This document shows, in pieces, positions 1-10,977 of a stretch of DNA of 64,000 bases. The position numbers were made by a program, and so were the translations under genes. The first letter of the stretch is position 1, and every line of letters begins with the position of its first letter. The stretch comes from Liriodendron chinense. Its lineage: Eukaryota; Streptophyta; Magnoliopsida; Magnoliales; Magnoliaceae. The notes beneath the pieces were generated by a model. The model saw only the letters and a list, made by a program, of their open reading frames with translations. It did not search any database and was not told where the DNA came from. The DNA is taken from NCBI GenBank assembly GCA_003013855.2, contig ML058408.1, forward strand, positions 5,705,001 through 5,769,000. The letters are read 5' to 3'.

Positions 1-1205
1 AAGAACTTGCAGAATGAAGAAATATCCCAAGCTCCAATAGTTTCGTTCGGATTTCTTGAGTAGTCCACAACACACGGGGAAGAACAGCTCTAGAGATGAG
101 ATCTGAATCTGAGAAGCCTTTGAGATATGAGCAGGAGAGGGATGGAGAGTTTAGATCAACTCTAGGGTTTCAAGAGGGTTGCTCAAAAGATGTAAAAGAA
201 ATTCTACTTTCTTTTATAGTAGATTGGAGATCCGCGTATAGTAAGAATGGAGGGCTGAGATTAAATTAAAATTAGCTATTTTACAACCAAATGAATGGCC
301 AAGACTCCTGGAGAGAGTCGGATGTGGATTGCCAACCTGGCAGTCTCGTTTTAGTAACATACCAGAAAAACAGGCGTGTTTACGATGCATTCTACAATTG
401 ATTTGCCGGTCCTCACTAAGGAAAACCATCATGGTTAGGTAGAAAAGGTCTAGCTTTACATGATAGATGGTTTGGATTATCCAACAGTGGGCCCCATTGA
501 TCGCAATCTATTGATAACCCAGCCGCTGGAAACACAAGATCTGTTTTAACAGTTGGACATCAGTAACGCTTTACAGACTCCACAACTGACGGCATCGAAG
601 CCCAAAGCATAGGGTTTGGTCATCCCATCTCCCTGAACACGATGGACGGTTTAGATCTGACGGGACAGGGCACCAAAGTGGGCCGCACAATCACCAGATT
701 GGCATTTGTCCATCCGCTTAAAACAGCCCGACTGGGCTGCTGTTTCACGAAAGTAAGTGAGAGAGATACTCTCTCCTGTATCAATAAGTTATGATACACC
801 ACGTGTGCATACCTCTGTTGGTGCACACCCCCACTATTCCTGGCCCATAGTGATACTTACACACAGTCCTCTTCGTTCATCTGTTTGATTTGATCAAACC
901 ACGGCCTTAGGTCTGAAGTGGAACGGATCCACAACTCAGATGGCCCATACTGAACAATTTGACCAATAATAATGTTGATTTTCATCATCCAATGGCTGGA
1001 TTTATCCCATATTAAATTTTAACGGTTGGAAAGTCCCAAGAACTAGTATTGCCCATACTTTCAGGGATAAAATCAACTATTGCTATTTAACTTCCTTTAA
1101 CTATTCAAAATTAATTATAATTTTTATTTATTATTATTATTTTAACTTATTATTATTATTATTATTATTATTATAAATATAACATCCCAAAGATATGGTG
1201 TTTCA
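1..1205. other. Non-coding stretch, possible degraded minus-strand LTR
   Basis: No convincing coding region is visible. A TATA-like box (CTATAAAAG) reads on the minus strand near 211-220, and the nearby stretch has the look of a retrotransposon LTR promoter. No second copy of it was found in the window, so this is only a guess. The end of the stretch is AT-rich and runs into a TTA/TAT microsatellite. Confidence 0.3.
1126..1175. repeat. TAT/TTA microsatellite
   Basis: Runs of the trinucleotide TAT/TTA, seen directly, with a short interruption near 1141-1147. Confidence 0.9.
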
Positions 1206-1209
1206 CTAT

Positions 1210-1431
1210 CGCACTTCGGGCATTTGGAAGGCCGTCAGTGGCTCCTTTGGTGAATTCTAGTATGTCTTTCGCTCTTGGTAATGGTGCTCGGATTAGGTTT
1301 TGTGAGTACCCATGGCGCGGAAAGGCATGGACATTAGGAATTTGGAATCTATGAACACGGGCTCTCCTTTGTAAGTGGCACTAGAGATGCCAGGAAGTCT
1401 TTGGAGGGAAGTAGTTGCTGCAAAATATGGC

Positions 1432-1466
<35 letters not shown>

Positions 1467-1975
1467 CTTCAGGCATTTGGATGGCCATCCTGTCAGTGGC
1501 TCCTTTGGTGAATTCCAGTATGTCTTTCGCTCTTGTTAATGGTGCTCGGATCAAGTTTTGAGAGGACCCATGGTGCAGAGACACGCCCTTGAAATCAAAT
1601 TTCCCATCCTTGGCTATTGTATCGCATCTGTTGAACATTTCTATGGCGACCTGTTTCTCTTCTTATGTATGAAGTGGGGCTTGGTGCCCCTGGTGTTACA
1701 GACCCCTGACTGATGATGAGATGGGTGACCCCATTTTGCTTCTAGCGCATCTTTATAACATCCATCCTTTCCCGGTTCTGTGGATGGAGTGGTATAGAAT
1801 GCCTCCCCTTCAGGAACCTTCTTTGTCAAATCCTTTTACTCGAAAATCTAGGAATCGACAGAAGTTAGCAGTGGTTGTTTTTGTCATGCCATTTGGTTTT
1901 ATGGCGTTCCCCCTAAGGTGGCTTCTTTTGCATGGTTGGTGGGCAAAAAGCGTATCCTTACTATTGACAGAAAAA
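1210..1975 (+). pseudogene. LINE (L1-type) ORF2 C-terminal fragment
   Basis: Translation shows the region between the reverse transcriptase and the C-terminus of plant L1 ORF2. At 1250-1320 and again at 1510-1590 it reads like NGARIRF...PW, the part around the plant zf-RVT region. It continues through an LTDDEMGD stretch near 1703-1725, then FTRKS near 1835, and ends with a VASFAWLVGKKR-like stretch near 1917-1950. Frames shift and stops interrupt it, so it is dead. The opening 100 bases are present twice, separated by a poly-G run. It ends where a copia LTR begins at about 1965-1975. The 5' part of the LINE is missing. Confidence 0.7.
1434..1466. repeat. Poly-G tract, 33 bases
   Basis: An uninterrupted run of 33 G lies inside the LINE fragment, between two direct copies of about 100 bases. 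It could fold as a G-quadruplex, or it could be a sequencing or assembly artefact. Confidence 0.9.
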
Positions 1976-2174
1976 GGCAAAGAAAGAGAGAAGATGAGAA
2001 GACGTGAGAGGGAGAGAGAGTCAAAATGTATGACCTCTCCTTGGGATTATTTTATTATATATGTAGGGATTCCCTCACTTATTATATCATACAACCTCAA
2101 CAAATGACCTATTTACAAATAAGTCTAGAAGGACTTTATTACAGAAAGGACCCTATAATTTTAATATTCCAACA
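1965..2174 (-). repeat. Ty1/copia 3' LTR (minus orientation)
   Basis: On the minus strand the sequence after 2190 reads TTGAGAGGGAGTGTTGG, a copia polypurine tract followed by an LTR start (TGTTGGAATATT, complement ending at 2174). This fits its place directly downstream of the RNase H fragment at 2285-2831. The far end is less certain: TG at 1965 is a candidate that borders the LINE. Confidence 0.6.
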
Positions 2175-2284
2175 CTCCCTCTCAAGTTGGTGTATGAATA
2201 TCCGTCATACCCAACTTGCTAGAAATTTCTCGCAGCATGGGAGAGCCAAGTGCTTTTGTGAATACGTCCGCCAGTTGATCTGTT

Positions 2285-3840
2285 GATCTAACAAATGGAG
2301 TAGTTAATAGCGCAGAAGATATCTTCTCTCGAATGAAATGTATATCCACCTCGATGTGTTTAATCCCTCATGAAATACAGAGTCAGATGCGATATGAATA
2401 GTTGCCTGGTTATTACAGTAGAGAGGAATAGCTAAAGTGATAGAAAAACCCAGCTCCACCATAATGGACCTCAAGGTCCTCAACCATAAGAGTTCGCATG
2501 CCCCCTGAGCCATAGCCCTGTACTCTGCCTCTGCACTGGATCGAGATACAATAGACTGTTTCTTACTTCTTTATGTGACCAAGTTGCCGCAAAAAAATAT
2601 GCAATAGCCAGAGGTTGATTTTCTGTCTGTTGAACATCCTGCCCAGTCAACATCAAAATATCCAACAACATTAACATGTCTATGATTCTTATAAAGAATA
2701 CCACGTCCTGAACATGATTTCAGGTATCTCAATATGTGATGTACAACATTCAGATGAGGCACTTTTGGTGAGTTCATAAAGTGACTAATGATACTTACTA
2801 CCTGGGCAACGTCTGGTCTTGTAATCGTCAAGTAGATTAGTTTCCCAACTAACCTCTAATACATGCCAGAATCTGTCAAACTCTTACCTTCAAATGCTTG
2901 CAATGAGAGCTTCTGATCCATAGGAGGTGAAGCTGGACGAGCACCTAATTTGCCAGTCTCGCTCAACAGGTCAAGAGTATACTTTCTTTGGGACATGAAG
3001 ATACATTTAGATGAGCGAGCAACTTCAATCCTTAAAAAATACTACAGGGCCCCCAGATCTTTAATCTCAAATTTCTTACTCGACTTGCACTTAACTCGAT
3101 CAATAAACTCTTAAGTCATCTCCAGTCAGAACAGTGTCATCCACATATACAAGCAGAATAGTTATGCCTTCTTATTTGGTATGAATGAAGACAGTATGAT
3201 CTCCCTGACATCGTTTGAAGCCAAAGGAGAGAATGACAACACCAAATCTGGCAAACCAAGTTCTGAGAGATTGCTTAAAACCATAAAGAGTCCTTTTCAG
3301 CTTACACACCTTCCCAAATTCTCTCTTAAGCTGAAAACCAGGTGGAAGATCTATATAGACTTCTTCTTCCAGATCGTCATGGAGGAAGGCATTTTTAACA
3401 TCTAGCTGAAAGAGAGGCCAATTAAGATTGGCTGCCAAGGAAATAATTAAGCAGATCGAATTCAACTTTGCAATAGGTAAGGTCTCATTGTAGTCAACCA
3501 TAAAATGCTGTGTGTAGCCCTTAGCCACGAGACGAGCTTTGTAGCGCTCAATAGATCCATCAGCTCAATACTTTATGGAGAACACTCGCTTGCACCCAAC
3601 TGTACTTTTACCTAGGGGTAAGGGAATAAAATCGTAGGTGCCATTCTTATGAAGAGCAGTCATTTCTGCTTCCATTGCCTGCTTCCAAGCAGGTACCGCA
3701 ATAGCCTTGAGCACCGACTTAAGAATAGTGGAAGAGGAAATAGTGGTTAAGAACGCACGATAAGAGGGTGAGAAAGACTAATAAGAAACAAAATTAGAAA
3801 TAGGATGTAATGTGGGATGATGACTACGAGTGCGAGAAGG
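2285..3840 (-). pseudogene. Ty1/copia pol fragment: reverse transcriptase and RNase H
   Basis: The minus-strand translation gives, in order from 3840 down: the linker before the RT, the RT start (WKQAMEAEMTALHKNGT), the LVAKGYTQ stretch, QLDVKNAFLH, the catalytic YVDD box at 3136-3150, the segment before RNase H (MSQRKYTLDLL), then RNase H (DWAGCSTDRKSTSGYC near 2600-2660 and CNNQATIHIASDSVFHE near 2370-2440). Stops and frame shifts occur throughout, so it cannot encode an active enzyme. Gag, protease and integrase are absent: the fragment joins a gypsy LTR at 3840. The matching polypurine tract and LTR lie just downstream. Confidence 0.88.
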
Positions 3841-4180
3841 TGGGGTCTTTTCAAATGTGTCGAACTACATGTGTAAGGTCTTCGATGCTCCTTAAGTCGT
3901 CACGAACGATCCAGGCCTGTCATCATCGAGCCATAAAGATATAGGTGTCACTCGCCTCCTACGCTGATAAATCCTGAAGGGCCTGATGTCCGCGTCATTC
4001 TCCTCATCTGAAAAGAACTCGACTCCGACGAGTTAAAACTCTTGTGGCGCTCTAGCGAATCCGGATCAACGTTTTGCAACTCCATTTCAGTAAACCACGT
4101 AGATTATGAGGGCGGTCTATTCTTTCATTTGACAAGATACCTTTGGAAACCTCCATCTCTCGTGGAAATTATCTCTTCAT

Positions 4181-4690
4181 CTACGATCCCTTCAATTTCT
4201 TCCTTTTGAGTAATAGGGTGGGGAATGGGTGGAGTAGGTTGTGAAGCAAACTCAGAGTATGGCTATGAAAGAGAAGAAGGATCAATGGTAGGATTAGATC
4301 TTCCACATTAAACGTTGGATTAATGCCCATTTCAGGTAGAAGGTCTATCCTATACGCATTAGACCCAATTCTTTGCAATACTTTGAATGGTCCAGCACTA
4401 CTTGCTTGTAATTTCTTAGCGGTACCCTATGATAACCGCTCTGGCCTTATCCTCACCATTACAATCTCCTTCCTGAAATTCTTATGATCTACGATGCGAG
4501 TTAGCTGAAAGCATATAACTATCATTGCTTCTATTAATCCGCTGTCTGATATATGTATGCAATTCATGAATGTGTCGTGCAAATGCATTGGCCGCCTCTG
4601 AAGACCTTTGGGTGACAAACATGGGTGAAACTAAAGGACTCTGAAAAAGCAACGGACTCGAAATAAACAATCTTGTGGAAGTAAACAATC
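4181..4690 (-). pseudogene. Gypsy 1 integrase C-terminal region
   Basis: Minus-strand frames show SSEAANAFARHIHELH, then a VMVRIRPERL-like stretch and a GSNAYRIDLLPEMGI...FNVEDL stretch. This is the same C-terminal integrase module seen at 12106-12528, 18903-19202 and 50109-50567 in this window. It is split over two frames and contains stops. The integrase catalytic core that should precede it is missing, and RT remnants follow directly. Confidence 0.8.
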
Positions 4691-4697
4691 TTATGAC

Positions 4698-5540
4698 CTA
4701 GAACTGAAAAACTGAAACAAAAGGACACTTCTCATGGGTGACACATAATTTCTCATTATAAGTATTATAAACAAGGATGATGTTTAAGTATCCCAACACT
4801 TGAGAACACACACTATTAATACCAAGTCTTGAGTAGATCTTGGTATCAGCCATTATGTCCAAAATGTCATCAAGATGTGGAATAGGGGCTTTGACCATCA
4901 TATCCACCATGAAGTGGATACGTCGCAAGGTAGCGTGACACTTGACTGAAGCTTTGTGGACGGCCAGGATATGCCCACATGTATGCCATATGCCATTGTT
5001 TTTAAAAGTGAAGAGGGCAAGCTTGGCACACAAAACAAAATTCCAACTCAAAACTTTCCTCATAGAATTCTTCCCCGAGAAGTTTATCAAATTGATGCTG
5101 CATTTTTGCATTTTCTGCGGGGTTCACTTGGTATGAAGGAAAGCTTGATAGGACCGACCCAGGGACAAGATTGATTGTGTGCTGAATGTCTCATTTGGGT
5201 GAAAATTTATCCCATAAATCATCTGGTGAGATATCACAAGTCATGTGGGTGTCTAGCATCATATCCTCACAAGTCTCCTTTTCAAATTCATTCGTGTGCA
5301 TTATGGTAAGAGACTTAGATTGGGATTCTACATCACTTAAGTCACATGTAACATCTGGAAGTGGTGCGGTCTCAATTTCTTCGACCTTTTCATCACTAGC
5401 ACACACTTCGTCCTCATCAACGATGATGAGCAATGCCTCAGTTTCTTCCATTTCCTCACTACTGACGTTAGGCACGTACTCTTCCACTTCATAAACAACC
5501 TGATTGGATTCTTCCAACTGGCCATTCACCAAGGTATTAT
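4698..5540 (-). pseudogene. Gypsy 1 protease-RT linker and RT scraps
   Basis: From high to low coordinate: an acidic linker (5191-5532), a piece matching the DIQHTIDLVPG stretch just before gypsy RT (about 5160-5190), then PHLDDILDIMADTKIYS near 4850-4900 (the RT palm start), and finally YNEKLCVTHEKCPF near 4720-4760 (after the catalytic box). The catalytic YxDD box and much of the palm are deleted. The order is right, but large parts are missing. Confidence 0.7.
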
Positions 5541-5583
5541 CTCGCTTACAAGGAAATATTGGTGTTAAATACTCAAATTGTTC

Positions 5584-5990
5584 TTAAGCTGAGATTTCTT
5601 TAATGATGGGTTGGACCACTTTATAAGGAGGGGACCATATTGGTTCTGTGTTTGGATGGGAAGGCGGGGCAACTCTCTTCTGAGCCAAGGGCTTTTGACA
5701 ATAAGAGGTAGGAATATATTTTTCTTTCAAACGCTCTTTCATCTCGTCCCATTGTGAGATCGGGGCTTTCCCAACTCTATCAATTCGTTGCTCCAAATCT
5801 ATCCAAAATGACTTGGCTTGGCCCTCCAATTTCCACTTGGCAAACCTCACTCAACTGTAATTCGACATATCATACCAATCAAAAAAATAGTTCGAGTCTT
5901 CAAGTCAATCAATGAATGTTTGTGGGTCCATGTGACCATTAAAGTAGGCTAACTTATCGGAGTTTGGCTTTCCATTGGGTCTCGAAGGCT
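5584..5990 (-). pseudogene. Gypsy 1 gag (capsid) fragment
   Basis: The minus strand encodes FNGHMDPQTFID...NYFFDWYDMS, then RFAKWKLEGQAKSFW and WDEMKERLKEKYIPTSY. This is the capsid core of plant gypsy gag. It aligns by eye with the gag at 16068-16200 (SFDGRLDPKVFSDWLADMDHFFQW, KMKLVGQA). Stops separate the two halves, and the zinc knuckle is not present. Confidence 0.8.
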
Positions 5991-6804
5991 ACACGACAAC
6001 ACTTAATGGCCCTGAAGATCTCAAACGCCTATACTCCATTCACTACGGGGAGACTCTACGGACTGGGTGACTCACAATATGGATGATATGATTGTAATCC
6101 TAGGAAGATGCATGACAGACAAACTTACTAACCCTAGACTCACCAAACTAGAATTTTCTAATTTAGGAAATTTCCTAAATTTGGAAAATAATGGAAATAG
6201 AGAGAGAAGGAAGAAGAACTTACCTTAGAGGAATGTTGGAGGGGCATAAGAAGCAAGGAGAAGAAAAGGATTGGAGAAGAAGATAAAGTTCCAAGAGAGA
6301 GAGAGGAGGAAGAGGAGCCACCAAGCTTTTCTTAATCAATAATCAATAACTAATGAAAAAGGTTTAGGGCAACACTCTTATAAAATTTAGAATTAGCATA
6401 ATTACCAAAATACCCCCACTAACAAAATTTAAAAAAAAAGACATTTGTATGAAAAAAACGTGCGCACACTAACCCAAAACTCAAATAAGTAAAAATGCAT
6501 AAAATAAACTCAAATCTAAGATGTCCGATGGGTTCCGATAATGGTGTGATGAAAGTGAGCCATTAGAACCAATGGTCCGATTACATCATCATCGAGATCC
6601 AACAGTCCGATCATCTCCTCTAAGCAGCTTACACATGTTTTCCCAAGGTGGGGTCTTCTCAAATGTCTCGGACTACATGTGTAAGGTCTTCAATGCTCCT
6701 CGAGTTGTCACGAACGATCCAGGCCCGTCATCATCGAGCCATAAAGATATAGGTGTCACTCGCCTCCTACGCTGATAAACCCTAAAGGGCCTGATGTCCG
6801 CATC

Positions 6805-7993
6805 ACATATGGAAGATGGTGATCTAAGGCAAATGCGAGGCTTACAAAATGTGGTATGATGAACAGTGGACTGGGCTCTTTGAAAGGTGGAGGTTCAATT
6901 CAACGAGGATATTAGGCTTAGGGTGGGTAATGGCAACAGGTAAATTTTAGGGAGATTATGTGAAGATATGTTGTTTGGTGAATAGGTGTGACAATGGTTT
7001 GGGTCGACTTATGGGTCAACTACTTCGAGCTATGTTTGGGCCGTTCTAAATGGGTAGTTTGTTGGGCTTAGGTCAACAATAAGGCCCATAAAAGTCATCA
7101 AAGGGTTGGGCCAAGTGACCTGACCTCACTTGACTTGAAAAAACTCACTCAAGTACCGATTTGAAAATTTTTAATCATTAGAACTCAGAAGAGTTGCAAC
7201 AGTTCCTTAGTAGTTCCACCACAACTGGTGTTTTGAATTCTGGTGGGGATGGGTAGGGTTGGGCCAGGTCGAGCTTGGCATGATTAAAATTCAATGGATC
7301 AACTTGGATTAGCTTAGGCTTGTGCTTAGCGAATTTTACTTGTCTTGGATCGGGGCTTTGGGAAATGGGCACTGGTTAGGTTTGGACCAAAATTCTTGGC
7401 CCATTTAGTAAATGGGTTCACAAGAAAAAGGCTTAGATGATGGTGATTTAGTAAATGGGTTGGACTTGGGTTGATCCCAACCAGACCCATTGCCATCCAT
7501 CCACCACTAGTGGTGATAGACCCTTTAGTAAAAGGTTTGTTCCCTACTAAAGTAGATGGTTTAACATGGAGAAAGGCAAACTGGTGTGTAGTGTTCGTCA
7601 TTTATAGAACTGAGGAATGAGCAGCTACTCTATTGTTCTCCTTTGTCGAGTTGGAGGTGCTCTTTGTTTCTTAATGTGGTATAGATAAAAGGGCCATAAA
7701 TCATGAATTGGTAGGAGAATTCATTGTGAAATCTTTTGATGGCCTCCTCTCTGAGCTGGAAGGGAAGAAAGTCCTATCATGCACATGTGGCCTATACAAT
7801 GGTGGGTGTTGGTGAATGCATCTTTTGTTGAGTTATTTCCTAGGTTCTTATTTCTAATGAATTTTCCATGGGCCAGAGGGTGGACATGGTTATAGGATGG
7901 GTGGAAGTGGTATTTTCTAATTGCCGGATGTAAGTGTGAAAGATGGGAGAAGTAGGAATGTTTGGCATGTTTGTACCCCTTCATCAAGAGGGA
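6805..7993. other. No gene seen
   Basis: No protein family was recognised on either strand. The stretch is rich in GGGTTGGGCC/TGGGTCAA-type words, as seen in decayed plant repeats, but I found no boundaries. Confidence 0.5.
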
Positions 7994-8430
7994 TGATGGA
8001 ACTTAACTATGATGGGTGCACTTATTAGAACCTAGGGTTGGTGGTGTTATTGGGGATGATTTAGTCAAGGGTAAGAAGAGTCTTCTAGGGCCCGATGGGG
8101 TGTTTCAATTCAAAAGAAGCAGAGGTGTGGGCCCTATGGCGGGCAGATGCTTGAATAGCTTAGTCATGTCCATGCAGGGTTGGGGATCATTGAGGTGTAG
8201 TATACATGCATTTGTTGGGCTTCCTTGGGGGGTTTTCCCTTGGAGGTTAAGCTAATTGGGTGGAGGAAATTAGGCAGCTTTGCTAGGGGCGGTCTCTAAT
8301 GTTCTACCACATGTTCAAGGAAGGAATTGCAAGGCAAACACCTTATGAAAGGAAAGCGTGGTTAAAATCACTTTGGAATGTGGAGAAATTTCCCTCTCGC
8401 ATAATATACTTGCCTTCTGATTTATCATGA
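7994..8430 (+). pseudogene. LINE RNase H domain (RVT_3-like) remnant
   Basis: One plus-strand frame starting near 7994 reads MMELNYDGC, then EAEVWALWRA near 8130, then NWVEEIRQL near 8255, HMFKEGI near 8305 and FPSRIIYL near 8390. These are the landmarks of the RNase H domain at the end of some plant L1 ORF2 proteins: the first Asp in the YDG box and the Glu in EAEVWAL are present, while the expected Asp of a GDS box has become GDH. Several in-frame stops show it is inactive. It ends next to a truncated copia LTR. Confidence 0.65.
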
Positions 8431-8447
8431 AATTCTTTTCATTTATC

Positions 8448-8495
8448 ATTGTAGAGAAATAAGTGAAATAAGGAGATTTTGGTGTGTGAATGTGT
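8448..8495. repeat. Inverted-repeat partner A (LTR end)
   Basis: About 47 bases beginning ATTGTAGAGAAATAAGTG recur in reverse complement at 10793-10839 with about three differences. Confidence 0.85.
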
Positions 8496-8962
8496 ATATA
8501 GTTCAGTAGTATGGTGTAGCACCATATGTATATCAAAGCAGGATCAGATCCCCTTTTTCCTTCCTTCCCTCTCCTTCCTCTTTTCTCCCATCTGTCTTTC
8601 CTCTCTTCTCATTTCCTCTTTCATTTTCCTCTCTTCCCTTATCCTCTTTCTTTTTCCTTTGTCCTTTCTTTTCCTTGACCTTAACCAACTAGGCTAATAG
8701 GGCTAGCCAGCCCATCAGAAGGGCCAACTGGCCCACCACTAGTGTCGGCTAGCCCACCTAGGGCCAACCAACCTTTCACGTGAGTGGATCTGCTTCCACA
8801 ACATGATTTCTTGAAAGGTTCCGCTTCATATCTAGCATCTTCTGGCTTTTCATCAGTCTTCTATTGTTAATGTGAAGCCTTCTTTAGGTTCCTTCCCTAG
8901 ATGTATGATAGTTTGTGATATTCCAATTTTTGTTGTTGTTTGAGATTGAGCATTCGACTTCA

Positions 8963-9880
8963 TTATGGTAGACAGTTGAACAGGGGGAGATCATAAGGTT
9001 TACTACCAATGGAGTACAATCTGACCATCCTCCTCCTCTGATGATAACTACTGTTAATTTGGATTATAGAAATTACTTGGAACAGTCTCAATCTACTAAA
9101 CAGTATATTAGCGAGAAGAGGAAACTTGGATGCATAACGAGAAGTAAGAAGTAGCCCTCCTCTGATGACCCATCCAATGAAGAATGGGAAAGTGACAACA
9201 TGATGGCTCCGTAAAAGATTTATGGGATACAACTGGCAATGATGTATAACAAACGGGAAAATGTTACTTGTGTTTGTCTGCGACTATGAATATGCAACAA
9301 GGAGACATGATTGTTGAGGAGCGTTTCACAGCTATGAGACAGAATTGGGAAGCGTTGGATCATTCTCAATCTTTGGCTCTTACAGTTGAACAGATGCAGA
9401 AACAGAATGAATAACGTAGTATCTTTTGCTGGCCTCCATTCAGATCTTGAGTTGAAGAGGGTTGAGATTCTTGGGAAGGACAACCCCCCTTCTCTCTAAT
9501 CTCTTTATAATTATGTTTGTGGAGAGGCAGGCAGGAGAGACTCTACGTTTTGTCAGAATGCTTCCTTGAGCCATGAGAGATCTGCTCTTGTGGCATGTCA
9601 GACGTCCGCAAGATCAACATTAGGAACGAAGGGATTTGTCAATTCTTTTACTTTAGCATCAGATCATGACAAGCTGGTCTGTTCTCATTGTGGGAAATGA
9701 AGACACGTTAAGGAGAGGTTGGGAACTTCATCTGCATCTATCCTGTAAATCCAAACCATCATCTGCTAATGCTACTATGACTAAGGGGAAGTCTTCTCCA
9801 ATTATTGGTGAGTCGACTCCACATTCTACTCACCAAGCTTTCAGTGATCTTCAACAACAACTAACAGCTCTCTAGGTGTC
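8963..9880 (+). pseudogene. Copia gag fragment with broken zinc knuckle
   Basis: Plus-strand frames give FAGLHSDLELKRVEILGK near 9424-9480, then a knuckle CSHCGK*RHVKE at 9680-9715. The last has Cys-x2-Cys followed by a stop where the family has another residue, then the His. Upstream parts lie in several frames. This is the retrotransposon capsid and RNA-binding protein, now non-functional. Confidence 0.7.
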
Positions 9881-9959
9881 TCTAACTCCAAATACCAGAA
9901 TAGGGCAGCTAGGTACATCTGCAACGACTCACTTCATGTCATCTTCGTCCTGTCCCTCC

Positions 9960-10790
9960 ACCTTTGAGTTGTTGATTCAGGTGACTCCAGTCATATGATG
10001 GGTAAGAAGGTTTCATCTCCTATTCTCCTCTTTCCACTGACATTAGATTGTCTAATGGCACTTCTACTCAAATGCCATTGGAAAAGGAACATATCAATTT
10101 TCCTCAACCCTTTCTTTTCCTTCAGTTTTTCATATTCATTCATTTCCATCAATCTCCTATCTGTTAGTTCTCTTACCAAAAATTTGGGATGCAGTGTTGC
10201 CTTCTTTCTTTAATATTTTGGTGTATAGGACCCGAGAACACAGAAGAAGATTGATGCTAGTCGTTAATGTAAAGGACTGTGTTCTGGATGCAGGGAGTGA
10301 TCTCCAACTTTTTTGTCAGAGTCTGTTATTACAGAACATGTGTGCTTGTGGCACAAGCGTCTTGGTCATGTGTCAATTAAATGTCTTCCATTATTTTTTT
10401 CCAGATAAGTTCTTCAGATTTTCAATGCGAATCATGCCAATTGCCTAAGCATATACTAAAATGTCATTTCCTTTTGAGTAGTAAATTGAAGTGCAGATTG
10501 TTTTTCTAGTAGTTCATTCTCATGTGTGGGGACTAGCCCTAGTTGTTTTTGTAATTGGTTATAGATTGTTTATATATTTTATTGATGATCACTCTCACGA
10601 CATGGATTTACTTAATCAAACATAGTGATGAGGTGCTTTCTATCATAAAGATGTTTCATAAGATGATCTTAAACTAGTTTGAGAAAAAATATTAAGGTGT
10701 TTTGATGTGGCAATGCTTGAGACCATCTATCTCATTATCTACCACAATATTTTGTAGATCATGGAATAGAAACTCAGACATTGTGTTTAT
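9960..10790 (+). pseudogene. Copia protease and integrase fragment
   Basis: The protease active site VVDSGDSSHM is visible (Asp-Ser-Gly at 9974-9982), preceded by TGA where copia elements usually have Trp. After it come NLLSVSSLTKN near 10150-10185, LWHKRLGHVS near 10343-10372 and CESC near 10425, the His and Cys pairs of the integrase zinc finger. Integrase-core fragments lie near 10500-10690, and HGIETQT near 10760. Many stops interrupt it. Confidence 0.75.
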
Positions 10791-10792
10791 GC

Positions 10793-10839
10793 ACACACTC
10801 ACACACCAATACTCCTTATTTCACTTATTTCTCTACAAT
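10793..10839. repeat. Inverted-repeat partner B
   Basis: Reverse complement of 8448-8495. It lies exactly where the copia integrase frame is lost and the LINE tail begins. Confidence 0.85.
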
Positions 10840-10843
10840 TATC

Positions 10844-10977
10844 ATCATCATCATCATCAAAGCTTCATAACAACTACTTGGCGTTGGCTACATGAATCTT
10901 GTTCTTCCATTCATCTCTATCAAGGGCCATGTCCTCAATTCAACCATAAGTCATCAAGTCATTTCTTACTACATACC
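10844..10977 (-). mobile_element. LINE 3' end, minus strand (segment 1 of 3)
   Basis: A (ATC)n tail at 10844-10859 is followed by the GGCTACATGAATC-type 3' region common in plant L1 elements. It is separated from the next LINE segment (17904-18228) by a gypsy element. LINE sequence resumes on the other side, so the gypsy element inserted into the LINE. Confidence 0.6.

Larger units (their letters stand above)
3841..6804 (-). mobile_element. Decayed Ty3/gypsy element 1 (minus strand)
   Basis: About 157 bases at 3841-3997 recur at 6638-6804 with few differences and mark the two LTRs. Both end on the minus strand as TGAYGCGGACATCAGGCCC or close to it. Between them, in correct order for a minus-strand element, are gag (5584-5990), a protease-RT linker (5131-5540), RT scraps (4698-5130) and the integrase C-terminus (4181-4690). 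Most of RT, RNase H and the integrase core are deleted. The low LTR is truncated at its junction with the copia fragment, where both sides share an AAGGTGGGGTCTT stretch. The high LTR probably begins near 6060. Confidence 0.8.
8431..10790 (+). mobile_element. Decayed Ty1/copia element, gag-protease-integrase
   Basis: A truncated 5' LTR end (about 8431-8528) is followed by a primer-site-like TATCAAAGCAGGATC (8531-8545) and a CT-rich leader (8545-8665). Next come gag (about 8963-9880), protease and part of integrase. The element stops abruptly near 10790 within the integrase, where an inverted copy of its own LTR end (10793-10839) and then a LINE tail follow. RT and RNase H are absent. Confidence 0.75.

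Noticed and set aside
1381..1638. Minus-strand frame with a polyproline run
   Set aside because: The proline run is the poly-G tract read backwards. The real signal there is the plus-strand LINE.
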